A stretch of 64,000 nt of DNA, from contig CAMCGB010000011.1 in the NCBI GenBank assembly GCA_945874355.1, positions 1-64,000 of the forward strand. Reading direction: 5' to 3'. Below, piece by piece: positions 50,268 to 60,454 of this stretch (the first letter of the stretch is position 1; each line of letters starts with the position of its first letter). The translations under genes and the position numbers were made by a program. This stretch comes from an uncultured Bacteroides sp. GTDB lineage: Bacteria > Bacteroidota > Bacteroidia > Bacteroidales > UBA932. Below the pieces are notes generated by a model. It was not told where the DNA came from. It did not search any database and saw only the letters and a program-made list of their open reading frames with translations.

Positions 50268-52355
50268 TTATTGTCTGTGAACCTTTGACACTCCCTTCAC
50301 CGCCCCTACGAGCGAGATTACCTTATCCAGTTCGGCGCTTGAAGGCACCAGAAGGGTGACACTGATCTTATACACTCCGCGGTCGGTGTTCTCGCTGACA
50401 TTGAACGAGCGCAGCGAAACCTTGAACTGCATTATGGTGTCCATAATCTTGCCCAGCACCGGATGGTCCAGCCCTGCGGTGATTGACAGGGTGCAGAGGA
50501 ATTCTCCGCTGGAGGTATTGTCCTGCCATACCACTTTCTGAATCCTGTACGGATACTTCTCCATCAGCCGAGCGGCATTCGGGCAGCTTATGCGGTGGAT
50601 TTTGATGCCGTCAGTGCGGCTCACGAAACCGAACACGTCGTCGCCGAACACCGGGTTGCAGCACTTCGACAGCTTGTAGTCCAGTCCCTTGACATTCTTT
50701 GCGTTGATGACAAGGATGTCGTCGCTGCTCGAGGAGTAGCTCCTGGACGTTTTCTGTTCTCTTTCTTCCCTCTGCTCCGTTTTCTCCTTCTCTGCCTGCT
50801 TCTGGAGTATGAAGGCCTTGATCTCGTTCACATCTATCTGGTCGTCGGCTATAGCCGCCATAAAAGGCATCACGGAAGTGTACTTGTGGGCCTTCATAAA
50901 CTCCGCGAGCAGCTCGTCCGGGAACTCGAGCTTCCAGTTCTTGAGCCTGCGCTCCAGGGTCTCCCTTCCGTCGGCGGCCTTCTTGCGCTCGTCCGCATCC
51001 AGCTCCTGCTTGATTTTCGTGCGGGCCTTCGAAGTGCACACCCACGCAAGCCAGTCGCGGCTCGGCCTCTGGTTTTTGCCGGTTATGATTTCCACCACGT
51101 CTCCCGTCTTGAGCTTCTCCTTTATCTGCACCGGCTTCCCGTTCACCTTGCCTCCCGTGCAGCGGCAGCCTATGTTGGAGTGTATGTTGAATGCGAAATC
51201 CAGCACCGAAGCCCCTGCGGAGAGTATTCTCAGCTCGCCGCTCGGAGTGAACACGAAAATGTCCTTCACCGGAGGAGAGGGAAGGTCTTCCGGCTGGGTG
51301 CTCAGCGGGTGCTCGAGCGACTCCCGGACAGACTTGAGCCAGTTCTCGGTGGCCGCTTCGTGGCGTATGCCCTTGTAGGCCCAGTGGGCTGCGCTTCCGT
51401 TCTCGGCTTCCATATCCATCCTCTTGGTGCGGATCTGTACTTCGAGAGTGCGCCCCTGCTTGTCCTTGACCGTGATGTGCAGGGACTCGTAGCCGTTGGG
51501 ACGGGGAGTCGTAAGCCAGTCGCGAAGCCTCTTGGTGTCAGGCTCATACTCCTCAGTCACAAACGAATACACCTTCCAGCACAGGTCCTTCTCCACTACC
51601 GGGTCGTCCTCGCAGTCGATGATGAAACGTATCGCGAACACGTCGAATACCCCTTCGAAGCCCACCTTCTGGGCCTGCATCTTGCGGTAGATCGAATAGG
51701 CGCTCTTGGTGCGTATCTTCAATTTGTATTGGATGCCCGCTTCCGAGAGCTTCTTCTCCAGCGGCCGTATGAACTCCAGGGTGAGCTTCTCGCGGTCCTT
51801 CTCGGTAGCCTTGAGCTTGTTCGTGATAGTCCTGAACTGCTCCGGATCGGTGTACTTGAGGCAGATGTTGCCCATCTCGTTATTGATGTTGTACAATCCC
51901 AGCTGATGGGCCAGAGGCATATAGAGCATCATAGTCTCGAGCAGCTTCTGCTCCCTGGAACTCTTGGGAAAGATGGCGAGCGAGCGCATCACTTCCAGCC
52001 TGTCGGCAATTTTCAGCACTATGGCCCTGGGGTCGGTGGAGTACTGGACTATCAGCTTCTTGTAGTTCTCGGCTTCCAGCCTGGTGTCCTTGGGCTTGAT
52101 GGTGGAGATCCTGTTCAGGGCGTCCACCAGATTCCTGATGTCCTTGGGGAAAGCGCTGATATCCACATCTTTATGAACCCTCGTAGCTTCGTGCAGATAC
52201 ACTGCGGCACAGCAGTCGTCGTTGAGGCCAATCTCGTCACTGACTATCTTTGCGACATTGTCCGGGTGGGTTATGAAGCTTCCGCCGTCGTACCTTGTCT
52301 CATCTTTGAGGGCTTCCAGAGCCACGCTGCGTGCTTTTTCTACTATACTGTCCAT
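50268..52355 (-). CDS. relA: Long RelA/SpoT homologue with a degenerate hydrolase half
   Basis: The product has 695 residues from the ATG at 52355 (711 if the ATG at 52403 is used). In the HD hydrolase half the first His-Pro is kept (ITHPDNVA, residues 29-36), but the usual HD...ED site reads YLHEATRVHKDV (53-64) and the HNM of the last motif is replaced in KIADRLEVMRSL. The synthetase half looks intact: LRDWLTTPRPNGYESLHITV and EVQIRTKRMDMEAENGSAAHWAYKG. A TGS domain and a C-terminal ACT domain follow. I infer a (p)ppGpp synthetase without hydrolase activity. A separate bifunctional enzyme would then be needed elsewhere in the genome. Confidence 0.85.
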   Translation of the reverse strand: MDSIVEKARSVALEALKDETRYDGGSFITHPDNVAKIVSDEIGLNDDCCAAVYLHEATRVHKDVDISAFPKDIRNLVDALNRISTIKPKDTRLEAENYKKLIVQYSTDPRAIVLKIADRLEVMRSLAIFPKSSREQKLLETMMLYMPLAHQLGLYNINNEMGNICLKYTDPEQFRTITNKLKATEKDREKLTLEFIRPLEKKLSEAGIQYKLKIRTKSAYSIYRKMQAQKVGFEGVFDVFAIRFIIDCEDDPVVEKDLCWKVYSFVTEEYEPDTKRLRDWLTTPRPNGYESLHITVKDKQGRTLEVQIRTKRMDMEAENGSAAHWAYKGIRHEAATENWLKSVRESLEHPLSTQPEDLPSPPVKDIFVFTPSGELRILSAGASVLDFAFNIHSNIGCRCTGGKVNGKPVQIKEKLKTGDVVEIITGKNQRPSRDWLAWVCTSKARTKIKQELDADERKKAADGRETLERRLKNWKLEFPDELLAEFMKAHKYTSVMPFMAAIADDQIDVNEIKAFILQKQAEKEKTEQREEREQKTSRSYSSSSDDILVINAKNVKGLDYKLSKCCNPVFGDDVFGFVSRTDGIKIHRISCPNAARLMEKYPYRIQKVVWQDNTSSGEFLCTLSITAGLDHPVLGKIMDTIMQFKVSLRSFNVSENTDRGVYKISVTLLVPSSAELDKVISLVGAVKGVSKVHRQ

Positions 52356-52436
52356 ACAACTCTGCTGCGCATAAGCGAGGTGAGCATTACGCGCAAGGAA
52401 CAAAAATAATAAAATATATTAAAATTGAGCCGCTTC

Positions 52437-53351
52437 TTACTTCTTTTCGGGACTGAGTGCCGAGCGGCTCCTGCTTACAAGTGCCACTCCGCTGAAAACC
52501 AGGATGATGGAGAGGAGCTTTATCAGATTCAGGCTGTCCATGCCTATGGCTATACTCACCGCGCAGGCAATCATAGGCTGGAGGTAGGAGTACAGGCTTA
52601 CAATAGTGGGGCGTATCTTCTTCTGTCCCAGAGGGATAAGGAAATATGCCACAAAGGTCGCAAACACTATCACGAAGAGGATTTCAAGGGCGGTGGTGGT
52701 GCCTATGGCGCTGAAATCGGTCTGCATCAGGCCCTTGAAGGAGAGCGGAAGGCTCACTATGAGCGAGAAAAGGAACATCCATTTCATGAAGGTGACCACG
52801 CTGTAGCGCGAAATAAGCGGGCGGAAGATGCCCAGATAGGCGGCAAAGCTGAGGGCGTTGAGCAGCATCAGCGCAACTCCTGCCGGGCGGGTGGAGTCAA
52901 CCCCGTTGTGGGCATTTGCCGAGTTGAGTATCAGCAGGATGATGCCTACAAAACTCATCGCCACCCCGGATGCTTTCTTGAAGGTGACGGGCTCTTTGAG
53001 GAAGATGGCGGCGAATATCATCGTGAAGATGGGGGCGAGGGTGCCGAGTATGGCCGAGTCGATGGAGGTGGTCATAGTGATGGCCCCGAGGAAGGTCAGC
53101 TGCGGGATGAAAAGGCCCACCATCGAGGCGAGCAGAATGAGAAGCAGGTCTCTGGGCGGGACTTTTTCCTTGGGCCGGAAAAGCGAACAGGCCCAGAACA
53201 GGGCGCTGGCGCCAATGGCCCTGAGGGTGAAAAGCACTATGGGGCTGACCGTATGGGTGGAGGCTATGTCCTTGCAGAAGATGATATTGAAGCCGAAGAT
53301 AATGTATGCTCCGGCGGCTGCCAGATGTCCGGCCAATTTGTTCTTGTCCAT
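52437..53351 (-). CDS. EamA-family (DMT) transporter
   Basis: The 304-residue protein has ten hydrophobic segments in two EamA repeats: AAAGAYIIFGFNIIFCKDIA near the start and GVALMLLNALSFAAYLGIF in the second. These carriers export metabolites or amino acids; the substrate is unknown. It precedes the RelA/SpoT gene by some 80 nt on the same strand. Confidence 0.85.
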   Translation of the reverse strand: MDKNKLAGHLAAAGAYIIFGFNIIFCKDIASTHTVSPIVLFTLRAIGASALFWACSLFRPKEKVPPRDLLLILLASMVGLFIPQLTFLGAITMTTSIDSAILGTLAPIFTMIFAAIFLKEPVTFKKASGVAMSFVGIILLILNSANAHNGVDSTRPAGVALMLLNALSFAAYLGIFRPLISRYSVVTFMKWMFLFSLIVSLPLSFKGLMQTDFSAIGTTTALEILFVIVFATFVAYFLIPLGQKKIRPTIVSLYSYLQPMIACAVSIAIGMDSLNLIKLLSIILVFSGVALVSRSRSALSPEKK

Positions 53352-53407
53352 TTTCTTACACTACTTTAACTCTTCAAGTTCTCTTGCCGCAGATCTCTCC
53401 ATTCGCT

Positions 53408-53515
53408 TCGCTCAGTCGAGAAGATGACAAAGGGACCTTCTCTCAGTCGAGATGGCAATGCTGTCATTTCGAGCGACCGAAGGGAGTCGAGAAATCTCGG
53501 CCTCGTCGAGAGGGC
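53408..53515. repeat. Bacteroidales-type interspersed palindromic repeat, upstream of uvrB
   Basis: The core TGTCATTTCGAGCG (53462-53475) and GGAGTCGAGAAATCT (53483-53497) recur at 62208-62249 in the same order. Around it are degenerate pieces: CAGTCGAGAAGATGACA at 53413-53429, CAGTCGAGATGGCAATG at 53444-53460 and CGTCGAGAGGGCAAAG at 53504-53519. Such elements are scattered in intergenic regions of this order; their role is unclear. Confidence 0.75.
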
Positions 53516-53584
53516 AAAGTTACCTTTGAACTTTGATATAAACAAGAGTCTGCGGAATCTTGCGGGTTATCTCTTGAAAATGCG

Positions 53585-53592
53585 TAACTTTG
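53585..53592 (+). promoter_or_regulatory. -7 element of uvrB, near-leaderless
   Basis: TAACTTTG is followed after five bases by the ATG at 53598. It is the only strong box near the gene and supports that start over the long in-frame extension to 53424. Confidence 0.6.
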
Positions 53593-53597
53593 CGCCG

Positions 53598-55775
53598 ATG
53601 AAATTCCGTCTTGATTCTTCCTACACTCCGTCCGGAGACCAGCCCGAAGCCATAGAGCAGCTCTGCTCGGCTCTTCGGGAGGGGGTTGATGCGGTGACCC
53701 TGCTGGGCGTCACGGGCTCCGGCAAGACCTTCACTATGGCCAATGTCATCCAGAACCTCCAGCGCCCCGCCCTGATTCTGAGCCACAATAAGACTCTGGC
53801 CGCACAGCTGTACGGAGAATTCAAGTCTTTCTTCCCCGACAATGCCGTGGAGTATTTCGTCTCGTACTACGACTACTACCAGCCCGAGGCCTACATCCCT
53901 TCGAGCGACACCTATATCGAAAAGGACCTGAGCATCAATGACCAGATTGAGAAACTGAGGCTCTCGACGGCCAGTGCGCTGCTGTCCGGCCGCAGGGATG
54001 TGATAGTCATATCGTCGGTGTCCTGCCTGTACGGTATCGGCAACCCGGAGGACTTCCACGCCCAGACCGTGGAGGTTAAAAGAGGGGAGAGGCGAAGCCT
54101 TACGGGGCTGCTGTACCGCCTTGTGGAGGCCCTTTACAACCGCACCGAGGCCGAGTTCAAAAGGGGGACCTTCCGTGTAAGGGGCGATACGGTGGATGTG
54201 TATCTGGGAGGAGCCGACCAGGCGGTGAGAATCGAATTTTTCGGCGATGAGGTTGATTCCCTGAGCCTTATAGACCCCCAGACCGGGGCCCGGATGGATA
54301 CTCTGGACGCGATAAGCATATATCCTGCGGGGAACTTCGTGACCACCAAGGAGCGGAGCGCCGCCGCGGTGTCGCAGATTCAGGACGACCTGTGCGCGCA
54401 GATGAAATACTTTGTCGAAGCGGGGCGCGAGCTGGAGGCCAAAAGGCTCAAGCAGAGGGTGGAGAACGACCTCGAGATGATAAAGGAGATGGGCTACTGT
54501 CCCGGAATCGAGAACTATTCGAGGTACTTTGACGGCCGCGGCGAGGGGCAGAGACCTTTCTGCCTGCTGGATTATTTCCCCGATGATTATATTACTTTCA
54601 TAGACGAGAGCCACGTCACACTGCCCCAGGTCAGGGCGATGTACGGCGGTGACCATTCCCGGAAATCGGTGCTGATAGACTACGGCTTCCGCCTTCCCGC
54701 CGCGGCAGACAACCGTCCGCTGAAATTCGAGGAGTTCGAGGCCCTGACCCACCAGTGCGTGTATGTGAGTGCGACTCCGGCCGACTATGAGCTGGAGAAG
54801 TCAGCGGGCCTGATAGTCGAGCAGGTGGTGCGGCCTACCGGTCTGCTTGACCCTCCGATTGAAGTGCGGCCGACGGCGAACCAGGTGGATGATCTGGTTG
54901 AGGAGATACGCAAGAGGGCCGAACTCGAGGAGAGGGTGCTGGTGACTACCCTGACCAAGCGTATGGCCGAGGAGCTGGATAGCTATCTTCGCAAGATAGG
55001 CGTGAGAGTCAGATACATACACTCAGATGTCGATACGGCTGAAAGGGTGGAGATCATCGAAGATTTCAAGAACGGACTGTTCGATGTCCTGGTGGGAGTG
55101 AACCTGCTTCGCGAGGGTCTGGACATCCCTTCAGTGTCGCTCGTGGCTATACTTGATGCCGACAAGGAAGGCTTCCTGCGCACCACAAGAGCCCTCACCC
55201 AGACAGCGGGAAGAGCCGCCAGAAACGTTAACGGGCTGGTGATAATGTATGCCGACTCGGTGACTCCTTCGATGCAGGAGACCATAGACGAGACGGCCCG
55301 CCGAAGAGCCAAGCAGATGGCTTACAACGAGAAGCACGGAATTGTTCCCACCCAGATCAAGACCAAAGGCAATATACTGGTCTCCGAGCTCGTGTCGGGA
55401 AGGGACAAAGCTGTGAGCCCAAGGCTTTCCGGAGGCACTACGGGAAGGGTGAGCGCCGCCAATTCATACGACAATCCTGTCTATATTCCCAATCCTTCGG
55501 ACCTCGGTCATGGAAGCATCACCGTGGGCCTGGGCCACGACTCCCACCGCTCGAAGGGCGAAGCCTTCGCTGACGGGCGCATCAGGGCCGACCTTGCCGC
55601 AGTGCTTCAGGACCCTGTCATCAGGAGTATGACCCGTCCCCAGATAGAAAAGATGATAGAGGAGGACCGCAAGATGATGAAAAAGGCCGCCGCGGAACTC
55701 GAGTTCACGCAAGCGGCCGCATATCGTGACGAGATGTGGGCTCTCCAGGAGTACCTTAAAGTCTGGAAAGACTAG
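53598..55775 (+). CDS. uvrB: UvrABC system protein B
   Basis: The 725-residue protein starts [20 protein letters not shown]. Walker A is [18 protein letters not shown], the beta-hairpin region reads [20 protein letters not shown], and helicase motifs such as [19 protein letters not shown] [20 protein letters not shown] and the C-terminal UVR (UvrC-binding) motif complete it. UvrB verifies damage in nucleotide excision repair. The tail between about 590 and 670 is longer and less conserved than in E. coli. It converges with carB, 10 bases apart. Confidence 0.95.
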   Translation: MKFRLDSSYTPSGDQPEAIEQLCSALREGVDAVTLLGVTGSGKTFTMANVIQNLQRPALILSHNKTLAAQLYGEFKSFFPDNAVEYFVSYYDYYQPEAYIPSSDTYIEKDLSINDQIEKLRLSTASALLSGRRDVIVISSVSCLYGIGNPEDFHAQTVEVKRGERRSLTGLLYRLVEALYNRTEAEFKRGTFRVRGDTVDVYLGGADQAVRIEFFGDEVDSLSLIDPQTGARMDTLDAISIYPAGNFVTTKERSAAAVSQIQDDLCAQMKYFVEAGRELEAKRLKQRVENDLEMIKEMGYCPGIENYSRYFDGRGEGQRPFCLLDYFPDDYITFIDESHVTLPQVRAMYGGDHSRKSVLIDYGFRLPAAADNRPLKFEEFEALTHQCVYVSATPADYELEKSAGLIVEQVVRPTGLLDPPIEVRPTANQVDDLVEEIRKRAELEERVLVTTLTKRMAEELDSYLRKIGVRVRYIHSDVDTAERVEIIEDFKNGLFDVLVGVNLLREGLDIPSVSLVAILDADKEGFLRTTRALTQTAGRAARNVNGLVIMYADSVTPSMQETIDETARRRAKQMAYNEKHGIVPTQIKTKGNILVSELVSGRDKAVSPRLSGGTTGRVSAANSYDNPVYIPNPSDLGHGSITVGLGHDSHRSKGEAFADGRIRADLAAVLQDPVIRSMTRPQIEKMIEEDRKMMKKAAAELEFTQAAAYRDEMWALQEYLKVWKD

Positions 55776-55785
55776 CCTCCGGGGC

Positions 55786-58700
55786 CTATTCGTACTCCTG
55801 CCAGCTCTTGATCTTGATGTCCTGAAGGGTCTTCTCGGTGATGGCTTCCATAAATGCGGATGCCAGTCTGGAGTTCGTAATCAGGGGTATGTTGTGGTCA
55901 ATGGCACCGCGGCGGATGTGGTATCCGTTGGTCAGCTCCCTCTTGGTCCTGTTCTTGGGGATGTTGATAATCAGGTCGAAACGGTGCTCGGCTATCATCT
56001 TCATCACATTCTCCTCATCCTTTCCGGTCTCATCCGGCCAGCTGACAGGTGTGGCTTCCACTCCGTTGTCGTGCAGGAACCTGGCAGTTCCGCTGGTGGC
56101 GTACAGGGTGTATCCCGCATCCTGAAGCATCCTTGCTCCGTCCAGCAGGGCGACTTTCTCCCTCACGTCCCCGCTGCTTATCATAATGCCCTTGTCCTTT
56201 GAAGGGATTTTGTAGCCCGTGGCGAGCATCGCATTGAGCAGGGCCTCGTTGTAGTCGTCGCCCAGGCACCCTACCTCTCCGGTCGAGCTCATATCCACTC
56301 CCAGCACAGGGTCGGCGTTCTGCAGACGTGCGAAACTGAACTGGCTGGCCTTGACTCCAATGCGGTCGATGTCGAACTCGCTCTTGTCCGGCATTGAGTA
56401 CGGAGCGTCGAGCATTATCCTCGTGGCTGTCTCTATGAAGTTGCGTTTCAGCACTTTGGATACGAAGGGGAAGCTTCTTGATGCCCTGAGGTTGCACTCT
56501 ATGACCTTTACTTCCCTTCCCTTGGCCAGGAACTGGATGTTGAAGGGGCCCGAGATGTTCAGCTCTTTGGCTATGGCCCGGCTTATCTTTTTAATCTGCC
56601 GTATGGTGGCGAACCTGATGTTCTGAGCGGGGAAGACCATAGTGGCGTCGCCCGAGTGGACTCCGGCGTATTCGATGTGCTCGCTTATGCCGTACTCCAC
56701 AATCTGACCGTTGCGGGCCACGGCGTCGAACTCTATCTCGTTGGTCTCGCTCATGAAGCGGGATATGACCACAGGGTAGTCCTTGCTCACCTCGGAGGCC
56801 ATTTCAAGGAACCTTACCAGCTCCTCGTCGTTGTGGCAAACGTTCATCGCGGCGCCCGAGAGCACATATGAAGGACGCACAAGCACGGGGTAACCGACCT
56901 TGCTTATGAACGAGTGTACGTCGTCCATACTGGTAAGGGCGCTCCATTCGGGCTGGTCTATGCCCAGGGAGTCGAGCATGGCGCTGAACTTGTTGCGGTT
57001 CTCGGCGCGGTCTATGCTGACTGGCGAAGTTCCGAGCACCGGGACACCCTGGCGGTACAGCTTCATTGCCAGGTTGTTGGGTATCTGTCCGCCCACGCTG
57101 ACGATGACTCCGTTGGGGTTCTCCAGGTCTATCACGTCCATCACCCTTTCGTAGCTCAGCTCGTCGAAGTACAGGCGGTCGCACATATCGTAGTCGGTGG
57201 AGACAGTTTCGGGGTTGTAGTTGATCATTATGGACTTGTAGCCCAGCTTGCGCGCGGTCTGGATGGCGTTTACCGAACACCAGTCAAACTCCACCGAGCT
57301 GCCGATCCTGTAGGCTCCCGAGCCGAGTACGATTACGGATTTGTCGTTCTTGTAGTAGTTTACGTCGTGCCCCTCGGCCCCGTAGGTCATATACAGGTAA
57401 TTGGTCAGGTCGGGGTTCTCGCTCGCCACGGTCTCGATTCTCTTGACTGAGGGCAATATGCCCAGGGACTTGCGCAGGGTGCGCACTTTATTGACCTGTT
57501 TTTCCATATTGTCCCTGCCCTTCAGGACGCATCTTGCAATCTGGAAGTCCGAGAATCCCATCTGCTTTGCCTTCTGAAGAGTCTCGCGGGGCAGGCTTTC
57601 GAGCGAGTCATAGCCTTTGAGGACCTGCTCGAAGTCCACTATGTTCTTCATCCTGGAGATGAACCAGGGGTCGATTTTGGTCAGCCCGCAGATCCTCTCC
57701 ACGCTGTAACCGTCTTCGAGAGCCTGGGCTATCGCAAAGATTCTCAAGTCGGTAGGGTTCTCGAGCTCCTCGTCCAGGTTGTCGAAGCGGACGTGCTCGT
57801 TGCAAACGAATCCGTGCATTCCCTGGCCTATCATCCTGAGGCCTTTCTGAATCAGCTCCTCGAAGCTGCGGCCTATGGACATTATTTCGCCCACCGACTT
57901 CATGCTCGAGCCTATCTTGCGGCTGACGCCGTTGAACTTCGTGAGGTCCCAGCGGGGAATCTTGCATATAAGGTAGTCAAGCTCGGGGGCGGTATATGCT
58001 GAGTTGGGGGTGCCCATTTCACCTATCTGGTCGAGAGTGTAGCCGAGGGCAATTTTGGCGGCCACAAAGGCCAGAGGATAGCCGGTGGCCTTGGATGCCA
58101 GGGCTGACGAGCGGCTGAGGCGGGCGTTGATTTCGATGATGCGGTAGTCGTTGGTCTGCGCGTTGAAGGCGTACTGGATATTGCATTCGCCTACGATGCC
58201 GAGGTGGCGTACGCATTTGACGGCAATCTGCTGGAGCATCTCTACCTGCTCATTGCTCAGCGAGCAGGTGGGCGCCACGACTATACTTTCGCCGGTATGT
58301 ATGCCCAGAGGGTCGAAGTTCTCCATCGATGCCACAGTGAAACAGTGGTCTGAAGCATCCCTGATGCATTCGAATTCAATCTCTTTCCATCCCTTGAGGC
58401 TCTCTTCGACGAGCACCTGCGGAGCGAAAGTGAAGGCTGACTCGGCTATCTCCCGGAACTCTTCTTCGGTCCTGCAGACTCCCGAACCGAGTCCTCCCAG
58501 GGCGTAGGCCGAGCGTATCATAATGGGGTAGCCTATCTGTCTTGCAGCCCGGATGGCGCTTTCAAGGTCTTCACAAGCCTGGCTTACAGGCACTTTCAGG
58601 TCGACTTTGTTGAGCTCCTTGACGAAGAGATCGCGGTCTTCGGTCTTCATGATCGCTTCCACGCTGGTGCCGAGTACCTTGACTCCGTACTCCTGCAGCA

Positions 58701-59010
58701 CTCCTGTCCTGTAGAGCTCGGTGCCGCAGTTGAGGGCTGTCTGGCCTCCGAAGGCGAGCAGGATGCCGTCAGGCCTCTCCTTTTTGATGATTTCCGTCAC
58801 GAAATGAGGGGTAACGGGCAGGAAGTAAACTTTGTCGGCGATGCCCTCCGAGGTCTGGATGGTGGCGATGTTGGGGTTGATCAGAACTGATTTGATACCT
58901 TCTTCTCGAAGCGCCTTCAGGGCCTGGGAACCGGAGTAGTCGAACTCTCCTGCCTGGCCTATCTTCAGCGCACCCGATCCGAGGACCAGGACTTTGTTGA
59001 ACTTGTTCAT
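55786..59010 (-). CDS. carB: Carbamoyl-phosphate synthase large subunit
   Basis: At 1074 residues this is full length. Two ATP-grasp halves are visible: LGSGALKIGQAGEFDYSGSQ in the first and LGSGAYRIGSSVEFDWCSVN in the second. The first half also has LLAFGGQTALNCGTELY, and a C-terminal MGS-like allosteric domain follows. The enzyme makes carbamoyl phosphate for pyrimidines and arginine. The small subunit carA is not in this window. It lies downstream of hisS on the same strand (36-nt gap). Confidence 0.96.
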   Translation of the reverse strand: MNKFNKVLVLGSGALKIGQAGEFDYSGSQALKALREEGIKSVLINPNIATIQTSEGIADKVYFLPVTPHFVTEIIKKERPDGILLAFGGQTALNCGTELYRTGVLQEYGVKVLGTSVEAIMKTEDRDLFVKELNKVDLKVPVSQACEDLESAIRAARQIGYPIMIRSAYALGGLGSGVCRTEEEFREIAESAFTFAPQVLVEESLKGWKEIEFECIRDASDHCFTVASMENFDPLGIHTGESIVVAPTCSLSNEQVEMLQQIAVKCVRHLGIVGECNIQYAFNAQTNDYRIIEINARLSRSSALASKATGYPLAFVAAKIALGYTLDQIGEMGTPNSAYTAPELDYLICKIPRWDLTKFNGVSRKIGSSMKSVGEIMSIGRSFEELIQKGLRMIGQGMHGFVCNEHVRFDNLDEELENPTDLRIFAIAQALEDGYSVERICGLTKIDPWFISRMKNIVDFEQVLKGYDSLESLPRETLQKAKQMGFSDFQIARCVLKGRDNMEKQVNKVRTLRKSLGILPSVKRIETVASENPDLTNYLYMTYGAEGHDVNYYKNDKSVIVLGSGAYRIGSSVEFDWCSVNAIQTARKLGYKSIMINYNPETVSTDYDMCDRLYFDELSYERVMDVIDLENPNGVIVSVGGQIPNNLAMKLYRQGVPVLGTSPVSIDRAENRNKFSAMLDSLGIDQPEWSALTSMDDVHSFISKVGYPVLVRPSYVLSGAAMNVCHNDEELVRFLEMASEVSKDYPVVISRFMSETNEIEFDAVARNGQIVEYGISEHIEYAGVHSGDATMVFPAQNIRFATIRQIKKISRAIAKELNISGPFNIQFLAKGREVKVIECNLRASRSFPFVSKVLKRNFIETATRIMLDAPYSMPDKSEFDIDRIGVKASQFSFARLQNADPVLGVDMSSTGEVGCLGDDYNEALLNAMLATGYKIPSKDKGIMISSGDVREKVALLDGARMLQDAGYTLYATSGTARFLHDNGVEATPVSWPDETGKDEENVMKMIAEHRFDLIINIPKNRTKRELTNGYHIRRGAIDHNIPLITNSRLASAFMEAITEKTLQDIKIKSWQEYE

Positions 59011-59046
59011 CAGATAAAAGGGTATTGGGTTATGAATTAGTTGTCT

Positions 59047-60399
59047 CTAGCCTTCGATGAAGCTCCCTATCGCTTCGATGTCTTTGATGCTGAAGCTTTT
59101 CTGCTCGCCGCTCGAGAGGTTTTTGATGTTCACCGTTCCGGAGTTCTTCTCTTCCTCTCCGGTTATTGAAAGGAAGGGTATGTTCCGCCTGGTGGCGTAG
59201 TCAAACTGCTTCTTGAGCTTGCTATTGTCGGGGTATATTTCCACGCTGACGCCTTCGGACCTGAGGGCGGAGGCAAGCGGGAGGATGTATTTGACTTCAT
59301 TCTCTCCCATATTGGCGAACAGGAGCTTGGTCGAGCTGCCCAGAGCCTCGGGGAACAGCCCCAGCCCCTTCATCACGTCGTAGATGCGGTCGGCGCCGAA
59401 ACTGATGCCCACTCCCGACATTCCGCTCAGTCCGAAGATGCCGGTGAGGTTGTCGTATCTTCCTCCGCCGCATATGCTGCCTATCTGATAGTCAAGTGCT
59501 TTCACTTCAAATATGGCACCTGTGTAGTAGTTCAGTCCCCTTGCCAGCGAGAGGTCCAGCTCGACTTGAGTCCGGACTCCGGCGGCGCTGATGTAGCCGA
59601 ATAGCTCTTCCAGCTCGTCCAGGCCCTTCAGACCCTCTTCGCAGCCTGCCATAATCTGCCTCATCGAGGCGATTTTCTCTTCAGTGCTGCCCTGCAGAAG
59701 GAGTACGGGCTCCAGAATCTCTACAGCCTGAGGGCTGAGTCCCTTTTCCAGCATCTCCTGCTTTACGGCTTCGAGCCCTATCTTGTCGAGCTTGTCTATG
59801 GCGACGGTGATGTCCACCACCTTGTCGGGGAAGCCGCAGACCTGCGCGAGTCCGCTCAGCAGCTTGCGGTTGTTGATTTTCAGGAGCACCCTGACGCCCA
59901 GCGAGCGGAACACTTCGTCCACAATCTGAACAAGTTCGAGCTCGCAAAGCTGGCTCTTTGAGCCTATTGCATCGACGTCGCACTGGTAGAACTCGCGGTA
60001 CCTTCCCTTCTGGGGACGGTCAGCCCTCCATACGGGCTGAATCTGATAGCGCTTGAAGGGGAAGCAGAGCTCATTCTGGTGCTGGACCACGTACCTGGCG
60101 AAGGGCACGGTCAGGTCGTAGCGAAGACCCTTCTCGCATACCTGCGGGGTTAGCGGCCTGGAAAAGTCTGCTCCGGCAAAAGCGTCTCCGGAGTTGAGGA
60201 TGCGGAACAGGAGTTTGTCCCCTTCCTCGCCGTATTTGCCCATAAGGGTGGAAAGGTTCTCCATTGCGGGAGTTTCTATCTGGGCGTAGCCGAAGCGGCC
60301 GAATATCTCTCTTATTTTCGAAAAGATGTAGTTCCTCTCTGCCGTCTCCTGCTGGGAGAAGTCTCTGGTCCCCTTTGGGATGGAAGGTTTTTGTGCCAT
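59047..60399 (-). CDS. hisS: Histidyl-tRNA synthetase
   Basis: The 450-residue class II synthetase begins [20 protein letters not shown]. Motif 2 is in [23 protein letters not shown], the histidine-binding loop is [14 protein letters not shown], and the motif 3 glycine-rich [12 protein letters not shown] is followed by an anticodon domain. The ATG at 60399 is chosen on homology; the longer reading to 60591 crosses the divergent sppA promoter. Confidence 0.95.
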   Translation of the reverse strand: MAQKPSIPKGTRDFSQQETAERNYIFSKIREIFGRFGYAQIETPAMENLSTLMGKYGEEGDKLLFRILNSGDAFAGADFSRPLTPQVCEKGLRYDLTVPFARYVVQHQNELCFPFKRYQIQPVWRADRPQKGRYREFYQCDVDAIGSKSQLCELELVQIVDEVFRSLGVRVLLKINNRKLLSGLAQVCGFPDKVVDITVAIDKLDKIGLEAVKQEMLEKGLSPQAVEILEPVLLLQGSTEEKIASMRQIMAGCEEGLKGLDELEELFGYISAAGVRTQVELDLSLARGLNYYTGAIFEVKALDYQIGSICGGGRYDNLTGIFGLSGMSGVGISFGADRIYDVMKGLGLFPEALGSSTKLLFANMGENEVKYILPLASALRSEGVSVEIYPDNSKLKKQFDYATRRNIPFLSITGEEEKNSGTVNIKNLSSGEQKSFSIKDIEAIGSFIEG

Positions 60400-60428
60400 A
60401 AGCTGTTTGATTTGATGCGCGAATTTAC

Positions 60429-60436
60429 TACTTTTG
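60429..60436 (+). promoter_or_regulatory. -7 element of sppA
   Basis: TACTTTTG lies 18 nt before the ATG at 60455, with TTTGATTTG about 20 bases upstream as a plausible -33 element. Confidence 0.6.
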
Positions 60437-60454
60437 GCCCAATAAAGCGAAAAA

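Noticed and set aside
50595..52409. 604-residue open frame on the plus strand
   Set aside because: Mirror of the RelA/SpoT-like gene, whose motifs are unmistakable on the minus strand.
53424..53597. 58-residue N-terminal extension of UvrB
   Set aside because: It translates the interspersed repeat and crosses the -7 box; UvrB homology begins at the ATG at 53598.
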